Shown piece by piece: positions 1 through 7,797 of a stretch of DNA of 64,000 bases. The notes beneath the pieces were generated by a model that saw only the letters and a list, made by a program, of their open reading frames with translations, made no database searches and was not told where the DNA came from. The DNA lies in contig CAJUMX010000006.1 in NCBI GenBank assembly GCA_910587705.1, positions 1 to 64,000 on the forward strand. Reading direction: 5' to 3'. The DNA is from an uncultured Oscillibacter sp. GTDB taxonomy: Bacteria > Bacillota > Clostridia > Oscillospirales > Oscillospiraceae. Positions within the stretch are counted from its first letter, which is position 1. The number at the start of each line of letters is the position of its first letter. The position numbers were made by a program, and so were the translations under genes.

Positions 1-157
1 TATTCTACCATACCGGCGCTTCAAATGCAAAGGCCGCATAGGGACTTCCCCGGTTTTCATAGGGTAAGGAAAGAGGGCGGGCACCCGCCCCCAAATTCGG
101 TCCGCCGCCAGCCGGGAAAGCGGCAGCCGGGGCCCGATGCTCCGGCGAGGAGGTCTT
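1..157. other. Left-edge intergenic region upstream of sigK
   Basis: No gene is visible here. A hairpin (GGGCGGG at 75-81, CCCGCCC at 84-90) has no T-tract on the + strand. CATAGGGTA at 58-66 resembles the -10 element of SigE/SigK-type sporulation promoters, which would suit sigK, but I cannot place a convincing -35 element and treat it as weak. Confidence 0.3.
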
Positions 158-868
158 ATGCTGTCTGCCGCACTGCTGCTGTTTGCCAACACGCTGCTGT
201 TTTCTCTGCGCCTCTCCGGCGGCGGGTCCTTTCCCAAACCCCTGACCGCCGCTGAGGAGCGGGAGTGGCTGGAAAAGTACGCCGGGGGGGATTCGGAGGC
301 CAGGCAGGTGCTGATTGAGCGGAATCTGAGGTTGGTGGCGCATATTATTAAGAAGTATTACACCCAAAGCGCCGACCAGGAGGACCTGATTTCCATTGGC
401 ACCATTGGCCTCATCAAGGGTATTTCCAGCTTTGACCCCGCCAAGGGGGCTCGGCTTGCCACCTATGCCGCCCGGTGCATTGAAAATGAAATCCTCATGT
501 ACTTCCGGGGCCAGAAGAAGCTCCAGGGGGAGGTCTCCCTCTCTGACTCCATCGACACCGACAAGGATGGAAACGCCCTCCAGCTCATGGACGTTGTGGG
601 CGTGGACGACACCATGCTGGAGGACCTCCACGACCGGGACAACGCCCTGCGGCTCCACAAGCTGGTTCGGGAGCGCCTCACCGCCCGGGAGGCGGAAATC
701 GTCCGCCTGCGCTACGGTCTGGGGGGAACTGTCCCCCTCACCCAGCGAGAAATCGCCTCCTCCTTCGGTATCTCCCGAAGCTATGTATCCCGCATCGAAA
801 AACGGGCGCTGGAAAAGCTTCGGGAGGCTCTCCAGGAAAACCCGACTCCCAAAGCCTCCGCCAAATAG
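158..868 (+). CDS. sigK: RNA polymerase sporulation sigma factor SigK
   Basis: A 236-residue sigma-70 family protein with the SigK layout: a short hydrophobic N-terminal segment (LSAALLLFANTLLFSL) matching the pro-sequence that is cleaved in pro-SigK, region 2 at about residues 45-115 (QEDLISIGTIGLIKGISSFD), and region 4 with its helix-turn-helix near the C-terminus (TQREIASSFGISRSYVSRIE). SigK directs late mother-cell transcription during sporulation. The ATG at 158 is preferred because GAGGAGG lies at 147-153; an in-frame ATG at 137 lacks such a site. The gene is intact, with no skin-type element splitting it as in Bacillus subtilis and Clostridioides difficile. It converges on ldh across a shared hairpin. 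Identification is secure; the processing of the pro-sequence is inferred from family knowledge. Confidence 0.95.
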   Translation: MLSAALLLFANTLLFSLRLSGGGSFPKPLTAAEEREWLEKYAGGDSEARQVLIERNLRLVAHIIKKYYTQSADQEDLISIGTIGLIKGISSFDPAKGARLATYAARCIENEILMYFRGQKKLQGEVSLSDSIDTDKDGNALQLMDVVGVDDTMLEDLHDRDNALRLHKLVRERLTAREAEIVRLRYGLGGTVPLTQREIASSFGISRSYVSRIEKRALEKLREALQENPTPKASAK

Positions 869-876
869 CCCCGCCG

Positions 877-904
877 GCACGCCGGCCTTCCCCGGCCGGC
901 GTGC
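877..904. terminator. Hairpin between convergent sigK and ldh
   Basis: Perfect 11-bp stem (GCACGCCGGCC at 877-887, GGCCGGCGTGC at 894-904) with a 6-nt loop. It lies between two convergent stop codons and probably ends both transcripts, although neither side has a long T-run. Confidence 0.6.
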
Positions 905-912
905 CTCTCCGA

Positions 913-1860
913 TTATAGCCTCAGCGTTCCGATGGCCTCCCGCATCTGCTCCGCCGAGGCCGCCAGCGCCGCCCGCTCCTCGCCGCTCAGCGGCATCTCC
1001 AGAATTTCCTGCAAGCCCTTCCGGCCCACGATGGACGGGAGGCTCAATGCCAGCCCATTCATCCCATATTGCCCGTCCAGCACCGCCGACACCGGCAGTA
1101 CCGCCCGCTCGTCTTTCACAATGGCTTCCGCGATGCGGCCCACCGCCATAGCGATGCCATAGTACGTGGCCCCCTTTCGCCGGATAATCTCATAGGCGCT
1201 GTCCCGGACCTCCCGGTACAGCCGCTCCCGGTTCTCCGTTCCCAGGGTCTGTCCCCGGACCCGGCAAAAGTCCTCCAGGTCCAACCCGGAGACGTTGGCC
1301 TCGCTCCACACCGCTAGCTCGCTGTCCCCGTGCTCCCCAATGATGAAGGCGTGGATGTTCCGGCTGTCCACCTCCAGCTCCGCCCCTAAAAGCTGCTTTA
1401 AACGCCCGGTATCCAGCACCGTGCCGGAGCCCATCACCCGCTCCCTGGGATAGCCGGACAGCCGCCAGGCCGCGTAGGTCAGCACGTCCACCGGGTTGGA
1501 CACCACCAGTAAAATGCCGCCAAAGTCCCGAGCGGTGACTTCCCGCAGGATGGAGCGCAGAATCTCCGTGTTTTTCCCGATAAGGTCCAGCCGGGTCTCC
1601 CCCGGCTTCTGGTTCGCCCCGGCGGTGATGACCGCCAGGGCGCAGTCCGTCAGATCGTCGTAGTCTCCGGCGGAAATCTCCATGGCCGCGCCGTAGGGCA
1701 GGCCATCCCGGAGGTCCATAGCCTCCCCCTCCGCCTTGTCCCGGTTGGCGTCCAGCAGCACCAGCCGGGTGAACAGCCCCTGCTGCAAAAAGCGGAAGGC
1801 GATGGACGCGCCCACATTTCCGCAGCCAATGATCGCCGCCTTTCTATGATCGATTTTCAT
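913..1860 (-). CDS. ldh: L-lactate dehydrogenase
   Basis: A 315-residue NAD-dependent dehydrogenase that reduces pyruvate to L-lactate in the cytoplasm. It has an N-terminal Rossmann glycine motif (GCGNVGAS, residues 12-19), the catalytic loop NQKPGETR (83-90) with Gln84 indicating pyruvate/lactate rather than malate specificity, SNPVDVLTY (121-129), and the proton-acceptor histidine in GEHGDS (His177). Length is normal for the family. The start overlaps the stop of the upstream FAD-Rieske oxidoreductase by 4 nt, so the two are co-transcribed. This is a standard fermentative route for NAD+ regeneration. A role linked to the flavoprotein partner is possible but not shown. Confidence 0.93.
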   Translation of the reverse strand: MKIDHRKAAIIGCGNVGASIAFRFLQQGLFTRLVLLDANRDKAEGEAMDLRDGLPYGAAMEISAGDYDDLTDCALAVITAGANQKPGETRLDLIGKNTEILRSILREVTARDFGGILLVVSNPVDVLTYAAWRLSGYPRERVMGSGTVLDTGRLKQLLGAELEVDSRNIHAFIIGEHGDSELAVWSEANVSGLDLEDFCRVRGQTLGTENRERLYREVRDSAYEIIRRKGATYYGIAMAVGRIAEAIVKDERAVLPVSAVLDGQYGMNGLALSLPSIVGRKGLQEILEMPLSGEERAALAASAEQMREAIGTLRL

Positions 1861-3182
1861 GAAGCAGCCTCCCTGTTTACTTTCAAATTCTTCTTATCAT
1901 CTGTCGCCGGATTGTCAATGAGCCGCCCGTCCTCTCCAAACCGGGACCCATGACACGGGCAGTCCCAGCTATGCTCCTGGGGGTTGTATTTCAACGCACA
2001 ACCCATATGGGGGCACCGGGGGGCCGTGGGGGTCAGCAGCCCCAGGGCGGACTCCCAGGCGTTGGCCGCCAGCTGGGGCCGCAGCACACTCCGGGAGGGG
2101 CTGAACAACTCCGCATAGGGGTTCTCCTTCCCTTGAACCAAATCCGCCAGCACCCGCGCCGCCGCCATGGAGGAGGTCATCCCCCACTTGTTGAAGCCCG
2201 CCGCCACATACAGCCCTTCCGTCCCCTTGGAGTACCGTCCCACATAGGGCACGCCGTCCAGGGTCATGCAATCCTGTGCCGCCCAGCGGGCGGCAATCTT
2301 CGCCTGGGGATAGTGCCGTTTTGCGAAATCCTCCAGCTCCCGCCAGCCGCCGCCCTTCTTCCCCGTCCGGTGCCCGCCGCCGCCCAGGAGGAGGAAGCCC
2401 TTGTCATCCCGGAAGGACAGCCCCTTCTCCCCCTCGTCCACGTACATGCCCCCTGCCTCCCGGGCGTTCTCCAGGGCCAAAACGTAGGAACGGCTCTGAT
2501 AGAGCTTGAGAAAATAGCCTCCGTGCTTGTTCAGCAGGGGGAAGTGGGTGGCAATGACAATCTTCTCCGCCGTCACCGTTCCATGATTCGTCACCGCCGT
2601 GCCGGGGCCCAGTTCCAGAACCTTGGTGTGCTCGTAAATCCGAAGCCCCTTGGCGATGGCGGCGGCAAATTTCAGCGGGTGGAACTGGGCCTGTTTGGGG
2701 AACCTCACCGCCCCCGCCGTGGGCATGGGCAGGTCCGGGCTTTCCACAAGCTCCGCCGGAAAGCCCAGGCGCTCCAAGGTCTCTAGCTCCCGGTCCAGCT
2801 TCCGCCGGTCCGACAGGGCGTAGACATAGCTGTCCCGCTCCTCAAAATCGCAGTCAATGTCCCGGCAGAGCTCCCGGTACTGCCCCAGGGCCCCCCGGTT
2901 AGCCTCCAGGTACAGCCGGGCCTTTTCCAGCCCGAACTCCCGCAAAAGCTTGTCGTAGATCAAGCCGTGCTGAATCGTGAGCTTGGCGGTGGTGTTCCCC
3001 GTCACGCCGCCGCAGAGCCGGTCCGCCTCCACCAGGGCGCAGTCCACCCCCGCCCGGTTCAGCCAATAGGCGCACAGCAGCCCCGCCAGCCCGCCGCCTA
3101 CGATCAGCACGTCCGTTTTCAAGTCCCCGTCCAGGGGGGCGAATGGGGGCATCTCCGCCGTCCGCTTCCAAATGGAATCCAT
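1857..3182 (-). CDS. FAD-dependent oxidoreductase with C-terminal Rieske [2Fe-2S] domain
   Basis: A 441-residue protein. The N-terminus carries a DAO-family FAD-binding motif (VGGGLAGLLCAYWLNRAG near residues 27-45). The last ~75 residues form a Rieske domain with the two iron ligand pairs CPHMGC and CPCHGSRF. Such glycine/D-amino-acid-oxidase-like enzymes fused to a Rieske cluster are common in Bacillota, but their substrates are mostly unknown; the iron-sulfur cluster suggests electron transfer from the flavin to a protein acceptor. It is translationally coupled (4-nt overlap) to ldh downstream and diverges from the T-box-controlled trpB2. The start at 3182 is preceded on its strand by GAGG. 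The substrate is not assignable from sequence. Confidence 0.85.
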   Translation of the reverse strand: MDSIWKRTAEMPPFAPLDGDLKTDVLIVGGGLAGLLCAYWLNRAGVDCALVEADRLCGGVTGNTTAKLTIQHGLIYDKLLREFGLEKARLYLEANRGALGQYRELCRDIDCDFEERDSYVYALSDRRKLDRELETLERLGFPAELVESPDLPMPTAGAVRFPKQAQFHPLKFAAAIAKGLRIYEHTKVLELGPGTAVTNHGTVTAEKIVIATHFPLLNKHGGYFLKLYQSRSYVLALENAREAGGMYVDEGEKGLSFRDDKGFLLLGGGGHRTGKKGGGWRELEDFAKRHYPQAKIAARWAAQDCMTLDGVPYVGRYSKGTEGLYVAAGFNKWGMTSSMAAARVLADLVQGKENPYAELFSPSRSVLRPQLAANAWESALGLLTPTAPRCPHMGCALKYNPQEHSWDCPCHGSRFGEDGRLIDNPATDDKKNLKVNREAAS

Positions 3183-3316
3183 GGAATCACCTCGGCGTTA
3201 GCATGACCGGGAGGACGGAAATCATACCTCCCGCCGGTTTCTCAGTCGGCTTTTACGAAATTTTCGCCCACTTCGCCCGTTTAAATTGTAAAATCTGTGG
3301 AAATAAATTTTAGGAC

Positions 3317-3346
3317 TTGACAAACCCGCCTCGCAAGGCGTATCCT
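3317..3346 (+). promoter_or_regulatory. Sigma-A promoter for the T-box/trpB2 transcript
   Basis: TTGACA (3317-3322), 18-nt spacer, TATCCT (3341-3346). Transcription would begin near 3353, just upstream of the T-box stem I. Confidence 0.7.
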
Positions 3347-3365
3347 GTGCCCAAGTTCAAAAGCG

Positions 3366-3660
3366 CAAACCGATGATGCGGACGAGTAGGCAGGGCCTTG
3401 GTTCTCAAAGAGAGCCGCCGGTGGTGAGATAGCGGCAGAAGCAAGCCTGTTGAATGGACCGTGGAGGGCGGGCCGAACGGGATTTTCCCAAGTATGCCTC
3501 GACGGGCTTTTCCCCCGTTACCAAGGAAAGGCGCGTGTTGGCGCGCCGCCGAGCGGGCGGTTTTCTCATACCGCCAATTTGGGTGGCACCGCAGAAGTTT
3601 CCAGACTTTTGTCCCAAAGGTACCTGTAACGGGTCCTTTCGTGGACGGAGGTCTTTTTTT
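3366..3660 (+). promoter_or_regulatory. T-box riboswitch, probably tRNA-Trp specific
   Basis: The T-box core TGGGTGGCACCGC is at 3580-3592. Upstream lies a stem-I-like region with an AGTA loop (3385-3388) and a specifier-loop-like GAA-TGG-A in which TGG (3455-3457) would pair with the tRNA-Trp anticodon. The antiterminator pairs TTTGGG (3578-3583) with CCCAAA (3613-3618). The competing terminator pairs 3603-3614 with 3643-3654, using several G-U pairs, and ends in a run of seven T (3654-3660). Uncharged tRNA-Trp should therefore switch on the downstream TrpB2. The specifier assignment is inferred from position and from the gene it controls. Confidence 0.88.
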
Positions 3661-3708
3661 GGCGCTCCGCCTCCGGGAGAGACCATCTATCGGAAAGGAG
3701 CAAGCGTC

Positions 3709-5091
3709 ATGACCTTTGAAAACATTCCCTACAAGATCTATCTCTCCGAGCAGGAGCTGCCGCATGCCTGGTACAACGTCCGGGCCGACATGAAGCGTAA
3801 GCCCGCCCCCCTGCTGAATCCCGGCACTGGGGCCCCCATGGGCTTCGAGGACCTGCGGGGCGTCTTTTGCGACGAGCTCATCCGCCAGGAGCTGGACAAC
3901 GACACGGCGGAAATCCCCATCCCCCAGGAGATTCGGGACTTCTACAAGATGTACCGCCCCTCCCCCCTGGTCCGGGCCTACTGCCTGGAGGAAAAGCTCC
4001 AGACCCCCGCCAACATCTACTACAAGTTTGAGGGCAACAACACCTCCGGCTCCCACAAGCTGAACTCCGCCATCGCCCAGGCTTACTACGCCAAGCAGCA
4101 GGGTCTCCAGGGCGTCACCACCGAGACCGGAGCGGGCCAGTGGGGTACCGCCCTCTCCATGGCCTGCGCCTACCTGGGCCTGGACTGCCAGGTCTACATG
4201 GTGAAGGTCAGCTATGAGCAAAAGCCCTTCCGCCGGGAGGTTATGCGGACCTACGGCGCCTCCGTCACCCCGTCGCCCTCCATGGAGACAGAAATCGGCC
4301 GGAAGATTCTCCAGGAGCACCCCGGCACCACCGGCTCCCTGGGCTGCGCCATCTCCGAGGCGGTGGAGGCCGCGGCGAAAAGGCCCGGCTACCGCTATGT
4401 GCTGGGCAGCGTTTTAAACCAGGTGCTGCTCCACCAATCCATCATCGGCCTGGAGACCAAGGCGGCCCTGGACAAGTACGGCGTGGTCCCCGACATCATC
4501 ATCGGCTGCGCCGGGGGCGGCAGCAACCTGGGCGGGCTTATCTCCCCCTTCATGGGAGAAAAGCTCCGGGGGGAGCGGGACTACCGCATTCTCGCCGTGG
4601 AGCCCGCCTCCTGCCCCAGCTTCACCCGGGGCAAATTCGCCTACGACTTCTGCGACACTGGTATGGTCTGCCCCTTGGCGAAGATGTACACCCTGGGCAG
4701 CGGCTTCATCCCCTCCGCCAACCACGCCGGGGGCCTACGGTATCACGGCATGAGCCCGGTCCTAAGCCAGCTCTATCATGACGGGTACATGGAGGCCGTG
4801 GCCGTGGAGCAGACGAAGGTCTTTGAGGCGGCGGAGGTCTTTGCCCGGGTGGAGGGCATCCTGCCCGCCCCGGAATCCAGCCACGCCATCCGGGCGGCCA
4901 TGGACGAGGCCCTGAAATGCAAAGAGACCGGGGAGAAAAAGATCATCGTTTTCGGTCTCACCGGCACCGGGTATTTCGACATGGTGGCCTATGAGAAGTT
5001 CCACAACGGGGAGATGGCGGACTACCTCCCCACGGACGAGGAGCTGCAAAAGAGCTTTGCCAAGCTGCCCCAGGTCCCCGGACCCGCCTGA
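3709..5091 (+). CDS. trpB: TrpB2-type tryptophan synthase beta subunit
   Basis: A 460-residue PLP enzyme of the TrpB2 subgroup, longer than TrpB1 because of its N-terminal extension. The PLP lysine lies in SGSHKLNSA (Lys117), and the phosphate-binding GCAGGGSN loop is near residue 265. It joins indole and serine to make tryptophan. No trpA or other trp gene is nearby, so it is a stand-alone copy that may salvage free indole, a common role proposed for TrpB2. The start at 3709 has AAAGGAG at 3694-3700; the reading frame stays open upstream through the T-box but that part is RNA leader. Regulation by the Trp T-box supports a tryptophan-related function. Confidence 0.9.
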   Translation: MTFENIPYKIYLSEQELPHAWYNVRADMKRKPAPLLNPGTGAPMGFEDLRGVFCDELIRQELDNDTAEIPIPQEIRDFYKMYRPSPLVRAYCLEEKLQTPANIYYKFEGNNTSGSHKLNSAIAQAYYAKQQGLQGVTTETGAGQWGTALSMACAYLGLDCQVYMVKVSYEQKPFRREVMRTYGASVTPSPSMETEIGRKILQEHPGTTGSLGCAISEAVEAAAKRPGYRYVLGSVLNQVLLHQSIIGLETKAALDKYGVVPDIIIGCAGGGSNLGGLISPFMGEKLRGERDYRILAVEPASCPSFTRGKFAYDFCDTGMVCPLAKMYTLGSGFIPSANHAGGLRYHGMSPVLSQLYHDGYMEAVAVEQTKVFEAAEVFARVEGILPAPESSHAIRAAMDEALKCKETGEKKIIVFGLTGTGYFDMVAYEKFHNGEMADYLPTDEELQKSFAKLPQVPGPA

Positions 5092-5100
5092 ACAGGAAAA

Positions 5101-5125
5101 GAGGCCGCCCCGTTGGGGCGGCCTC
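5101..5125. terminator. Hairpin between convergent trpB2 and rsiV-like gene
   Basis: Perfect 11-bp stem (GAGGCCGCCCC at 5101-5111, GGGGCGGCCTC at 5115-5125) with a GTT loop, in the 47-nt gap between convergent genes. Confidence 0.7.
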
Positions 5126-5138
5126 CGCTTTCAGGTTT

Positions 5139-5987
5139 TCAGGCAATGGGGAATTCCGGCATTCCCGCCGCTCCGGCGGCAATGCTGTACTCGGGGAAGC
5201 ACACCACGACCGTGCCATCCTCCCGGACATAGAAGCCGGTGGTTTCATCCACGGTGGTGAAGCCGCCCATCTCCGGGGTAAAGAAGAGCGTGAAGCCCTC
5301 TTCGTCCACACTCGCGTCAATCTGCTCTTGGATGGAGGCGTTGCAGACGTTCACCCAATCCTCACCCAGATAGTCCCGGAGGGTCAGGTCCCGGTTTTCG
5401 GAGAGGTCCAGATTGTAATAGTACCGCTCCTGCATGGAGGCCACCCAGCCCTCCGCAAGGGTCACCACAAAGGAAACCCGGGTATCCGTCTGGCTCTTGA
5501 TCTCATAGTCCACGAGGACGTCCATCTCCCGGTCCGCCCACTCCTCCTCGGTGCCGCCGGTGGCGAAGAAGGCCTCCCGGTAGTCGTCCCAGTCCTGCTG
5601 GGCTTTGGCCAGGTGGGCGTCCACCTTCTCCTGGACAACGGCGTTGACCCTCTCGGCCAGAGCCCCTTCCGCCTCCAGCTGGGGAACGGTCACGTCGTAG
5701 TGGATGCCGTCCTCCGTCTTATCGTAATCCACGAAGGTCAGCACCTGGAACAGCCCGCCCAGGACAGGCACCTCGGCAGCGGCCTTGGCGATGGTGGGGG
5801 ACAGGTTCAGCCCCGCCAGCAGCACGGCAAAACAGGCGGCGGTGGCTCCCCAGCGGCGAATAGTCCGGCCCCGGCGGGCCCGGTACCGGGCCTTTCCCTC
5901 CCGGACGCCCGCCTGGACCCGCTCCGACAGCTCGGCGGGAATGGGGGTGTTGTCATAAGCCTCTTTGGCGTTTTTGAATTCGTTCAT
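5139..5987 (-). CDS. rsiV: RsiV-like anti-sigma factor, DUF3298 domain
   Basis: A 282-residue single-pass membrane protein. A cytoplasmic N-terminal part of about 45 residues is followed by one membrane segment (near 48-70, WGATAACFAVLLAGLNLSP) and a large extracytoplasmic domain ending in a DUF3298-type region. This is the layout of RsiV, which holds the ECF factor SigV at the membrane and, in B. subtilis, binds lysozyme and is then degraded to free SigV. The ATG at 5985-5987 overlaps the stop of the sigma gene as TGATG, so the two are translationally coupled. A TTG one codon upstream is less likely. The ligand of this protein is not shown by the sequence. Confidence 0.82.
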   Translation of the reverse strand: MNEFKNAKEAYDNTPIPAELSERVQAGVREGKARYRARRGRTIRRWGATAACFAVLLAGLNLSPTIAKAAAEVPVLGGLFQVLTFVDYDKTEDGIHYDVTVPQLEAEGALAERVNAVVQEKVDAHLAKAQQDWDDYREAFFATGGTEEEWADREMDVLVDYEIKSQTDTRVSFVVTLAEGWVASMQERYYYNLDLSENRDLTLRDYLGEDWVNVCNASIQEQIDASVDEEGFTLFFTPEMGGFTTVDETTGFYVREDGTVVVCFPEYSIAAGAAGMPEFPIA

Positions 5988-6466
5988 CAAATCTCCGCTC
6001 CTTCCATAGCGACGCGCAGCTTCCTCAGCCCCGCGTACAGGCGGCTTTTCACCGTGCTGATGTTCTGCCCGGTGACCTCGCCGATTTCCTTCAAGGTCAG
6101 CTCCTCATAAAACCGCAGCTTGATAACGGTCCCCACCTCCGCCGGCAGGGCATTCACCCGCTGGGCCAGCGTGTCGTCGGCGGGCTCCGGGTCCTCCTGG
6201 CCCAGCTCCGGTCTCTCCTCCGGGAAGGGGACCACCCGTCCCCGCTGGCGGAGGGTATCGTTGCAGGTGTTCATCAAAATCCGGGTGAACCAGGTTTTGA
6301 CGGCCCCGGGGTCCCGGAGGCTGTCCTGCCGTTCCAACGCCCGGCAGACAGCGGTCTGCACCGCGTCCAGGGCCTCCTCCCGGTTGTGGAGGACGCTGTA
6401 CGCCAGCCGGTAGGACCGGGTCTGGGTCTCGATGAGGAACGAGGTTAAGGTTTCTTCCTTCGTCAC
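5987..6466 (-). CDS. sigV: ECF RNA polymerase sigma factor, SigV-like
   Basis: A 159-residue ECF sigma factor containing only region 2 (about residues 10-75; YRLAYSVLHNREEALDAVQ) and region 4 with a helix-turn-helix (about 105-155; LTLKEIGEVTGQNISTVKSR). It is followed at once by its probable membrane anti-sigma factor. Translation starts at GTG 6466 after AAAGGAG (6474-6480); an overlapping ATG two bases upstream is out of frame and hits a stop at once. The promoter upstream has an ECF-type architecture, so the operon is probably autoregulated. Family knowledge points to cell-envelope or lysozyme stress, but the oatA gene that accompanies sigV in B. subtilis is absent. Confidence 0.87.
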   Translation of the reverse strand: MTKEETLTSFLIETQTRSYRLAYSVLHNREEALDAVQTAVCRALERQDSLRDPGAVKTWFTRILMNTCNDTLRQRGRVVPFPEERPELGQEDPEPADDTLAQRVNALPAEVGTVIKLRFYEELTLKEIGEVTGQNISTVKSRLYAGLRKLRVAMEGAEI

Positions 6467-6534
6467 ATCGATGCTCCTTTCTGAAAGGGTTCCCGCCGCC
6501 CTGTCCGGCGCCTGGGCTTTGGCGGCGTCTGTAG

Positions 6535-6564
6535 TATAGACGGAGAAGGGGGGCGGAAAGTTTG
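6535..6564 (-). promoter_or_regulatory. ECF-type promoter of the sigV-rsiV operon
   Basis: Read on the minus strand: CAAACTTT (revcomp of 6557-6564) and CGTCTATA (revcomp of 6535-6542), with 16 nt from AAC to CGTC. This matches the AAC...CGTC pattern of ECF promoters and differs from the sigma-A promoters elsewhere in the window, supporting autoregulation. Confidence 0.65.
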
Positions 6565-6666
6565 AGGAACGGGGAATTTTTTTCCCGCAGACCCGGCGGG
6601 CCTCTTGCCGCCGGGGCCGGGCGGGCCTATAATGGAGAAAAGCCGCCTTGGAAGGAGGCCGGGAGG

Positions 6667-7764
6667 ATGAAAAACCAAGTCTGGATATTTGCGCTGGCCC
6701 TGACCCTGCTGTCCGCCTGCAGCGGGGAGGCTCCCCCTCCGGCGGAAGCGCCGCCGCCCATGGTCCGGCAGGAGCTGCTGTTTTTGCAGCAGGGCTTCCG
6801 CCAGCACGGGGTAGAGGGAACCTACACGGTCTACTTCGCCCCCGCCGGGGAGGAGCAGGAGCTTTTGCTGGAGGACCCGGAGGGGCGGTTCTGGAAGGAA
6901 TCCTTCACCTGCACGTGGGACGAGGAGCGGGACTGGTATGCGTTTTCCAACCTCTTTGAGCCGGTGCTGACCCAAAATCCCATCTGGAACCAGGCGCAGG
7001 AGACGGACGAGGAGACCGCCGCCTTTCAAGCCGCCGCCGTTTATACGACGGAGCTGTCGGCGGACATGGACCTGGACACGCCCCTGCGGTTCGACGTGCC
7101 GCCGGGGCCGGTGGTTTACAACCGCCAATGGGGCGGCGGAAAGGAGGCCCCGGACCGCCTGCACTGGCAGCTCTACCTCTACCAAAACTCCCGGCTGGGC
7201 TTCACGGCGGAAATCGAGTACCCCCAATACGGAAGCTGGCTGAAGGACTTTCCCCACCGGGAAAAGGTCAACGGCCGCATCCGGGAGGCGTTCTTTTACG
7301 GCTATCACGAGGAAGCCCTCCGCCCGGAGCGGGAAATGCGGGGGGAAATCATCCGCAATGGCGTGGTGACCCGGGCGGACCGGGGGCTCCTCTCCCTTCG
7401 GATTTATGGGAGCAGCTGCTTTATGACCGCCGCCCATCCAAACGACTGGTACGCCGGATTGACCATGGATCTGGAGACCGGGGAGGTCCTGACCCTCCGG
7501 GATATTCTGGGGCCGGACCGGACGGTGAAGGAGCTTTTGGACAGCGGCGCTTTCCGCTGCGAGCAGGTTTGGGACGAGAGCCTTGACCGGGAGGGGGCGG
7601 AGCGCCTTCAAATTGAAGAGGCCGGTCCCTATATCCGCTTGGATGCTGCGGAGGATTTCTATTTGACGAAGGACTCCCTGGGCCTCATCGGCCAGACGGG
7701 CCGCTATTCCTTTTACATGGAGGCCCCCCTCTCCGCCCTGGGGCTGGAGGATTGGGCGGCGTGA
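6667..7764 (+). CDS. Secreted lipoprotein with C-terminal DUF3298-like domain
   Basis: A 365-residue protein starting with a lipoprotein signal (KNQVWIFALALTLLSAC, lipobox LLSAC with Cys18), a Pro-rich linker, and then a globular part. The C-terminal ~120 residues (MDLETGEVLTLRDILG) resemble the DUF3298 region of the RsiV-like protein encoded divergently next door, where the corresponding stretch reads LDLSENRDLTLRDYLG. ATG 6667 is chosen because AAGGAGG lies at 6652-6658 and the signal peptide begins exactly there. It sits across the ECF promoter region from sigV-rsiV. A surface protein related to the ligand-sensing domain of the anti-sigma factor could modulate sensing; this is inference. 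Function unknown. Confidence 0.78.
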   Translation: MKNQVWIFALALTLLSACSGEAPPPAEAPPPMVRQELLFLQQGFRQHGVEGTYTVYFAPAGEEQELLLEDPEGRFWKESFTCTWDEERDWYAFSNLFEPVLTQNPIWNQAQETDEETAAFQAAAVYTTELSADMDLDTPLRFDVPPGPVVYNRQWGGGKEAPDRLHWQLYLYQNSRLGFTAEIEYPQYGSWLKDFPHREKVNGRIREAFFYGYHEEALRPEREMRGEIIRNGVVTRADRGLLSLRIYGSSCFMTAAHPNDWYAGLTMDLETGEVLTLRDILGPDRTVKELLDSGAFRCEQVWDESLDREGAERLQIEEAGPYIRLDAAEDFYLTKDSLGLIGQTGRYSFYMEAPLSALGLEDWAA

Positions 7765-7769
7765 ACCAA

Positions 7770-7792
7770 GGGCCCGCCGGAAAGGCGGGCCC
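7770..7792. terminator. Hairpin between convergent lipoprotein and MerR genes
   Basis: Perfect 9-bp stem (GGGCCCGCC at 7770-7778, GGCGGGCCC at 7784-7792), GGAAA loop, between two convergent stop codons. Confidence 0.65.
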
Positions 7793-7797
7793 TCTGC

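Noticed and set aside
5..880. A 291-codon minus-strand frame opposite sigK
   Set aside because: It mirrors sigK in the antisense direction, has no recognisable motif and no ribosome-binding site.
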